A DNA stretch of 29,183 bases, taken from assembly GCF_000485595.1 (NCBI RefSeq), contig NW_014577384.1, forward strand, positions 579,167 to 608,349, read 5' to 3'. Positions 23,943 through 29,183 of the stretch are shown in pieces. The first letter of the stretch is position 1. Each line of letters begins with the position of its first letter. This DNA is from Priapulus caudatus (lineage: Eukaryota > Priapulida > Priapulimorpha > Priapulimorphida > Priapulidae). The notes beneath the pieces are model-generated. The model saw nothing but the letters and a program-made list of their open reading frames with translations, searched no databases and was not told the origin of the DNA. The translations under genes and the position numbers were made by a program.

Positions 23943-24027
23943 CCCTGTGTGTGTGTGTGTGGTGTGTGTGTGTGTGTGGTTTGTGTGCTGTGTGTGTGTG
24001 TGTGTGTGTTGGGTGTGCTGGGTTGTG

Positions 24028-24058
<31 letters not shown>

Positions 24059-24070
24059 TGTTGGGTGTGG

Positions 24071-24131
<61 letters not shown>

Positions 24132-24260
24132 GTGTGTGTGTGTGTGGTGTGGAGTGTGTGTGTTGGTGTGTGGTGTTGGTGGGTGTTGAGTGGTTGGTGT
24201 TGTTGCTGTTGTGTGTGTGTGTTCTGGTGTCGTGTGTGTGATGTGTGTTCTGTCTGGTGG
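23888..24260. repeat. CT then TG microsatellite
   Basis: CT dinucleotides to about 23944 switch abruptly to TG/TTGG/TGG repeats. Frames of 160-250 residues through it are Cys-Val or His-Thr runs. Confidence 0.95.
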
Positions 24261-24736
24261 GTGTGTGCACGCACGCCAGCTCCAGGCTGCTGCTGCCCGC
24301 CGGCGCTCCCGCCGCCGCCGCAGCAGCAGCAGAAACACACGCCGTCGCTAATGAGAGAGAAATTGCCGCGAATTCGCTGCGGCGGTGAAATCTACATCGG
24401 CGTGCGGCGCGCATTGCGTTCCGATCACGTTTCGCAGCGGAGAGCAGAAATAATAGGGCCGCGCGGACCCGTCCGCCGGCACGATCCAGGCGCGTTAGCG
24501 CACCGACGACACACGCTCATTAGCGCTGGCGCGGGGGAGGGGAGATGCGGCTACCTCCCTCCCTCCCTCCCCTCCCCCCATCACACACACTAACGACCCC
24601 TACCCAATTACCCGCCACCAACCCCCCATTCATAGACCATAATAATATTATTATGCGGCCGCCTTCGTGGCGTAAAGCAGCGGCCACAAAGCTGGCGGTG
24701 TGCCTTTTCGGAGGTGCTCATTAATTAGCGAATCGT
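24261..24736. other. unique CpG-rich interval
   Basis: A GC-rich block with GCAGCAGCAG, several CGGCG words and a perfect 18-bp palindrome CATAATAATATTATTATG (24638-24655). ATTAATTAGCG homeodomain-type words lie at 24720-24730. No coding evidence; candidate regulatory DNA on the foxG side. Confidence 0.45.
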
Positions 24737-25082
24737 CTGTTTCCTCCTCTCTTCCTCCTCCTCCACCTCCTCAGCCTCCCCCTCCTCCTCTCTTTCTCGT
24801 TTTCCTCTTCTTCCTACGCATCCTCCCCCTCAGCATCCTCTTCTCCTCTCTTCCCCCCACCTCCTCATCCTTAGCATCCTCCACCTCTTCCTCCTCCTCC
24901 TCCTCACAATCATCCTCCTCAGCATCCTGCTCCACCTCTTCCTCCTCCTCCTCCACCTCTTCCTCCTCTTCCTCCTCCTCCTCCTTCTCCTCTTCCTCCT
25001 CCTCTTCCTCCTTTCTTCCTCCTCCTTCTCCTCCTTCTCAGCATCCTCCTCCACCTCTTCCTTCTCCGCATCAGCATCCTCC
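24737..25082. repeat. TCC-type polypyrimidine tract
   Basis: About 345 bp almost entirely C/T on the plus strand in TCCTCC and CTTCC units, broken by a repeated CAGCATCCTC word. Mirror-symmetric purine/pyrimidine tracts of this kind can form triplex DNA. The 302-residue Ser/Pro frame (24700-25608) follows from composition. Confidence 0.9.
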
Positions 25083-25300
25083 TCCGCGCACGGCTTCTCT
25101 CGCCGGCGTGACTTTGTCGGTGCGCTGTCGACCGAGATTTGCGAGTGCGATGATGAGGTACTCGTGGCTTTGTCTCCCATCACGTGCCGCGTGCTGGACC
25201 CAGCGCCATGCCAGCGACGACCCTGGTCCGTTACACCTTTCCCTACGCCTCCTCGCCTCCGTCGGCAAGGCCCCTCCTCTGCTTCCGCTCCGTCTCTTTC
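25083..25300. other. unique mixed interval between polypyrimidine tracts
   Basis: GC-rich, normal complexity; no domain in any frame. Confidence 0.45.
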
Positions 25301-25605
25301 TTTCCTGCTATTCTTCTCTCTCTTTCTCTTCCGTAGACCAGTCTCCTTTTCCCCGTCGTAATATCTTTCTCTCTATTTTTCTCTTTCGTCTTCTCCGCTC
25401 TCCTCTATTAGCACACTCTCCCCTCCTCCTGTTCTCTCCTCTCTCCTACTTTCCAGTTCCCTCTCTCTCTCTCTCCCTCTATCGCGCTCTCCTCTTCTCT
25501 CGTGAATTTGTTCTCCCCCTCTCCATTTTCTCTCCTCCCTACACACCCTTTCCTCTCTACACACTCTCTCCTTCCTACACACCCTCTCTTCCCTACACCG
25601 CCAAT
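25301..25605. repeat. second polypyrimidine tract with CTACACACnCTCT units
   Basis: CT-rich sequence ending in three or four units of about 16-18 bp of the form CCTACACACCCTCTCT (25546-25605). Confidence 0.75.
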
Positions 25606-26559
25606 TAATACAGCGTCCCCGCGCTGTATCGTGTTCGCGGCGTTCTCCTCTCTCCCCGGCGACCACCACACGCACCCATCCATCACACACGCCCCAACAC
25701 AAGCAGCCGAACGTGCAGCAGTGATGTCTGGCGTGTCACCGCGTGCGCGTGGTGTCTCTCAGCTGCCAGCCGCGTAAAATGTTTATTCCGGGAGCGCCGA
25801 AGTTGTCAAATAAACAGTTTCGCTCGCGTAAATAAACAGCGATGAGAATGTTAAACACGATATACGTGCGCGCGTATAGGACCGGAGAGCGCCCGTAATG
25901 AGGTGTTAACTACATGCGTGTGTATGCTAGTTTGTCTGCCGAGTATTTGTTTCAGCGTGAGCGAGTGTTTAGGCTGGGCCGGCGAACGGATCGGCGTATC
26001 GACTGATACTAAAAAGAGCAAAAGTCTTGATCATTAGAGTGGCTATGCGAGCGAGAGTGTACAGCAAGAGGTGTTTACGTGGGTGAACCACGTCAGAAAT
26101 CCCACGCGACGCCAATGCGCGTGCGCGAAAACATTCCAACATTTTTCGCGAAACACATTTAGATGTATGCCAGATTAAACTAAAACTTAAACTTTGACGT
26201 TTCAAACAAAAACGTTTGAATTCCCAATCGATCACTGATAATTCGATTATTAATCCCATTAATAAACCAGTGTCTACGCGGGCCACGGGTTAGGTTGGCA
26301 GTGGGTCTTTCACTGGCGTGGCGTTGACCGGGATGCCGCACCCGTTTGATGTGCCCGCACACACCAAGACACCAACAACGCAAGTACGATCAACCCGCAG
26401 AGATCTTTGCAATCGCGCTAAAACTACCGCCGCAGTTACGTAAACGCCACGTCTGTTATACGCGCAGACGATGTCGGCAACCACAGCGTCTCTATTTACC
26501 AACGCACGCCACAAAGGCTTTGCTAGTCGCCGCACGAAAACAGCAAAACAACGGGACGC
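25606..26559. other. foxG upstream intergenic region
   Basis: Unique sequence containing the forkhead-site cluster (separate entry). A K50-homeodomain-type TAATCCC (26251-26257) has an inverted GATTA beside it (26245-26249), and an inverted repeat TTCAAAC/GTTTGAA lies at 26201-26220. Overlapping frames of up to 109 residues are on the minus strand only, with no domain. Likely regulatory. Confidence 0.45.
25780..25858. promoter_or_regulatory. cluster of forkhead-type binding sites upstream of foxG
   Basis: Three copies of the forkhead core AATAAACA/TGTTTATT lie in 59 bp: TGTTTATT at 25780-25787 (minus orientation), CAAATAAACA at 25807-25816 and GTAAATAAACA at 25828-25838. A weaker GTTAAACAC follows at 25850-25858. 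Forkhead proteins bind (G/A)(T/C)AAA(C/T)A cores, and GTAAATAAACA is a near-ideal version. The cluster is about 1 kb upstream of the only gene here, itself a forkhead gene, so auto- or cross-regulation is plausible. The sites are seen; their use is inferred. Confidence 0.45.
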
Positions 26560-26823
26560 ACGCATAAAACTGCGCGCCGCACCGCGCTGCCTGATTGGTC
26601 TTGCAGCTGCGTGAGTCAATAAGGGGGCGGCACCGAACGATTCTCATTGGCCGAAAGGCATCAATGCTGGGTGGCGCTGGATTGGATAATGACATCCCTG
26701 CGCGCGATGCCTCGCTGTGCGCTGGCGTAAAGGGGCAAAAGTTGCACGATCTCGTGCATATCCGATGCTGTCGGCAGACCACACACTACTACTCGCCGCA
26801 CACCGCACAAAAACTGTCGCAGC
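26560..26823 (+). promoter_or_regulatory. candidate proximal promoter and 5' leader of foxG
   Basis: The 260 bp before the foxG start hold three inverted CCAAT boxes (ATTGG at 26594-26598, 26646-26650 and 26681-26685), a TGAGTCA AP-1-type site (26612-26618) and a GC box (26623-26630). The stretch is rich in CpG. No strong TATA box is visible; the best is a weak ATAAAA near 26564. Clustered CCAAT boxes plus a GC box are typical of NF-Y/Sp-type animal promoters. The transcription start cannot be placed from sequence alone. Confidence 0.5.
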
Positions 26824-28023
26824 ATGGTAAAGTCGGATGTGATCGTCATGACGACGAAGACGACGACAAAGAGACTGCACAGCTCGTTTAGCATCAGCAG
26901 CATCCTGCCGGAAACGATGCACGACGACGATGACGATACCGAGAACCTCGCGTCACCCGTCAGCGACGACCGCACGCACGACTACGACGTCGCCAACACG
27001 AACATCGAGAGCGACGACATCGACGTGACGACGACCGACGCCAACGACGACGACGAGGAGGAGAAATCCGCCGAGCAGGAACCCAGAGAGAAGGGTACCG
27101 GCAACAACAAGGACGGTAAGGAGAAGAAGGATAAGAAGGGCGAGAAGCCGCCATTCAGTTACAACGCGTTGATCATGATGGCGATCCGCAGCAGCCCTGA
27201 AAAACGCCTCACGCTCAACGGTATCTACGAATTCATCATGAAGAACTTTCCCTACTACCGCGAAAACAAGCAGGGCTGGCAGAACTCGATCCGTCACAAC
27301 CTCAGCCTGAACAAATGCTTCGTCAAGGTGCCTCGCCACTACGACGACCCGGGGAAAGGCAATTACTGGATGCTAGATCCGAGCAGTGACGACGTCTTCA
27401 TCGGTGGCACGACGGGGAAGTTACGGCGTCGCTCCACGGCCGCGTCGCGTAACCGCATCGCCGCCTTCAAGCGCGGCATCCCGGGTATCGACGACAAGCC
27501 AATGTTCTGGCCCATGTCGCACATGTACCCGTTCTCGCAGCAACTCGCGACCGCCTTCCGCTACGGAACACCGACAGCCGCTTACCCGTACAGCACGCTC
27601 GTGGCGCCCTCACCGTCGCTGGCGCGACCCGTGCCCGCTCACGGCTTCTCCATCGATAGACTCATCAATGGCGCCGACTCGGCGTCGGCAGCGGCAGCGG
27701 CCGCAGTCTCGCAAGCGCACCCGCTGCAGATGCGCGCGGCAAACTTCCCCGGGTTCAACGGTGCGACGTACACGACGCCTGGCGGACAGGTGTCCGGTTA
27801 CCTGTACCCACACCTACAGCACCTGCAGACGGCGACGCCCGCCTACGACGTGTACGCGTCGCTAGCGGCGCGCGGACTGACGATGTCGCCACAGTCGGCG
27901 TTCGCAGCCTCCCAGTTGGCTTCGTCTGTAAATCAGGTGCTGTCGCCCGTGAGACCGACGATGCCAGTCGACACGCTGTCGGCACTCAATTACGCCAGCC
28001 CCGTACTGGCGCGAAACAGCTGA
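26824..28023 (+). CDS. foxG: FoxG-family forkhead transcription factor, complete, single exon
   Basis: The 399-residue protein has one forkhead (winged-helix) DNA-binding domain at about residues 108-203. It begins [15 protein letters not shown] and carries the recognition helix [13 protein letters not shown] (154-166) and the FoxG signature [16 protein letters not shown] (189-204). FoxG proteins (vertebrate BF-1, fly sloppy-paired) are nuclear, mostly Groucho-dependent repressors that pattern anterior neural ectoderm and head segments. Two Groucho-type eh1-like motifs are visible: FSISSIL (22-28), at the usual FoxG N-terminal place, and FSIDRLI (275-281). FWPMS (228-232) matches the FoxG C-terminal WPMS box. 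Residues 34-80 are very Asp/Glu-rich and 290-294 is an Ala run. The start is supported by an in-frame stop at 26728-26730 with no ATG between, A at -3 and G at +4. The frame is unbroken, fitting the single coding exon of known FoxG genes. Family assignment is secure; expression and targets are inferred. Confidence 0.97.
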   Translation: MVKSDVIVMTTKTTTKRLHSSFSISSILPETMHDDDDDTENLASPVSDDRTHDYDVANTNIESDDIDVTTTDANDDDEEEKSAEQEPREKGTGNNKDGKEKKDKKGEKPPFSYNALIMMAIRSSPEKRLTLNGIYEFIMKNFPYYRENKQGWQNSIRHNLSLNKCFVKVPRHYDDPGKGNYWMLDPSSDDVFIGGTTGKLRRRSTAASRNRIAAFKRGIPGIDDKPMFWPMSHMYPFSQQLATAFRYGTPTAAYPYSTLVAPSPSLARPVPAHGFSIDRLINGADSASAAAAAAVSQAHPLQMRAANFPGFNGATYTTPGGQVSGYLYPHLQHLQTATPAYDVYASLAARGLTMSPQSAFAASQLASSVNQVLSPVRPTMPVDTLSALNYASPVLARNS

Positions 28024-28348
28024 GACCGTCAGCAGCAGCAGCGACGCACGCGCACGCACGCACGCACGCACGCACGCACAGACGTGGTGGTGCGTTGTTG
28101 TTGGCGTGCATGTAAGATAATCTGTTAATAGTGTACGTATCATTATTATTATTATTACTATTATTAATATTATTATTATTATTCACTCATGATAATATAC
28201 TGTCCCCCCTACAAACGCACAATCTGATACACACGAACACACGCACGCCGCACCCACACACAACACAGACAGAGACAGACCTATGCACTCGTACACTCTT
28301 ACGCACGCACGCGCGTATACACACATACACACATATTTACATCAGCCT
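28024..28348 (+). other. foxG 3' flank / probable 3' UTR start
   Basis: CGCA repeat (28045-28078), ATT repeat (28140-28186), then CACA-rich sequence. No AATAAA signal is seen here, so the transcript probably continues further. Confidence 0.5.
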
Positions 28349-28593
28349 GTTCTGCTAGCATCTATGACAAATACGACATACGCATTATACGCTCTCCTAT
28401 GACACTATTTGTCATAGGAAGATTCTTCCTATGACAAATATTGTTGTATGTGTTGTACGCATCATAGGAGTTTAGGAGCGCTATTATGAACGCAAGCAGT
28501 GAATTTCAGCTGAACGAAGTTGACTCGCCAATATTTGTCATAGTATACACACGTATATGCGTATGTCGTATTTGTCATAGATGCAAGCAGAAC
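28349..28593. repeat. foldback element 3 in foxG 3' flank, MITE-like
   Basis: Terminal inverted repeats of about 43 nt (28349-28391 and 28552-28593) start GTTCTGCT(A/T)GCATCTATGA and differ by about one substitution and one indel. Inside is a perfect 33-nt palindrome at 28407-28439 (15-nt arms around ATT) made of the same CTATGACAAAT word as the termini, which occurs several times in both orientations. The element starts 326 bp after the foxG stop, so it may be transcribed as 3' UTR if no poly(A) site lies before it. Confidence 0.82.
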
Positions 28594-29183
28594 ATGTTGC
28601 AATATATGCTTTCGTGACCACGAATATAAGTGCCTCACCGCTAACGGTTATATGTCAGAGTTCATACTTAGTATCTAAGTAGTCTTGCTATGGTGGTAAC
28701 ATGAGCTAATCTGTCTTGGGTATCGTAAGAAGATAATTTCACTAACTTCAAAAGCAATAATTTGATAAAGCAGGAGCGCACTGACAGTGATGAGAGGATC
28801 ATGTGCTGTGTATCAAAGGAGACTAGTTCAAAGGCGACCTCAACTGAGAAATGTTCGCGATGATAAAATAGACGGAAGTAGAAATCTTCAGCTTAAATAA
28901 TATACTTTATAACCCATTTTTAAAAGCTTTATTTGAACAGAGACTTGTAATATATTATGCTCAGACAAATTCTCCTGATGTATTTATTATGTTCCTTCTA
29001 TTTTAACTAGTAGGGGTGTACGCGGCAAGTCCGGGTGGGAGGGCAAATATCACCAACATCAATTGGGTATATCGTCTCTTACCGGGAAACGCAATCTATT
29101 GAGTAGTATACTGAAATAAAAACACATCTTCTAGACCATTATGAAGGAAATCACGGATTCAAGCGGAGCCGCGAACAATATAT
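28594..29183. other. AT-rich unique interval downstream of foxG
   Basis: No gene recognised. The first clear AATAAA after foxG on the plus strand is at 29115-29120. If used, it gives a 3' UTR of about 1.1 kb that would include the foldback element. Use of this signal is inferred only. Confidence 0.4.

Noticed and set aside
23656-24593. Frames of about 160-250 residues with His-Thr or Cys-Val runs
   Set aside because: They are translations of TG/CA microsatellites; the same holds at 1-416, 933-1420, 8658-9075 and 9417-10064.
24700-25608. 302-residue Ser/Pro-rich plus-strand frame
   Set aside because: It arises from the stop-poor polypyrimidine tract; composition explains it entirely.
26953-27339. 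128-residue minus-strand frame inside foxG
   Set aside because: It is an antisense shadow of the high-GC foxG coding sequence.

Overview
This is a piece of a eukaryotic, metazoan genome, most likely a bilaterian invertebrate. The reasons are long CA, GA and AT microsatellites, large non-coding spaces, foldback repeats, an N gap, and one clear animal developmental gene. No bacterial-type gene organisation is present. The species cannot be named from this window.

The only gene I can support is a complete, uninterrupted forkhead transcription factor of the FoxG (BF-1 / sloppy-paired) family at 26824-28023 on the plus strand. Upstream of it lies a CpG-rich, TATA-poor candidate promoter with three inverted CCAAT boxes, a GC box and an AP-1-like site. 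About 1 kb upstream is a tight cluster of forkhead-type sites, which suggests auto- or cross-regulation by Fox proteins. Downstream, about 330 bp past the stop codon, is a 245-bp foldback element that may lie inside the 3' UTR.

Layout. 1-9.6 kb: unique non-coding DNA broken by TG/CA, AT, CT and minisatellite tracts, with a 167-bp foldback at 2.4 kb and two short tandem duplications at 5.1 and 7.8 kb. 9.6-13.9 kb: a CA tract, AT-rich hairpin DNA, a perfect CTCF-type motif, a decayed mobile-element-like stretch, a 680-bp GCAG/GCAA/GCAT minisatellite and a 36-bp minisatellite. 14.4-17.5 kb and 20.5-23.6 kb: two direct copies of a non-coding block of about 3.1 kb. They differ largely by one-base indels, and the first copy runs straight into a 786-bp N gap, so an assembly artefact must be considered. 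17.5-20.5 kb: the gap, GGAT/GGAC repeats, a run of about 108 unbroken GA units, a GAC tract, a G-rich minisatellite and a second foldback. 23.9-25.6 kb: TG repeats and a long polypyrimidine tract. 25.8-28.0 kb: FoxG and its regulatory flank.

Nearly all other open reading frames are translations of simple repeats or lack any recognisable family. I found no tRNA, rRNA, CRISPR array, operon or multi-gene system. The most informative signals are FoxG with its forkhead-site cluster, the gap-associated duplication and the three foldback elements.
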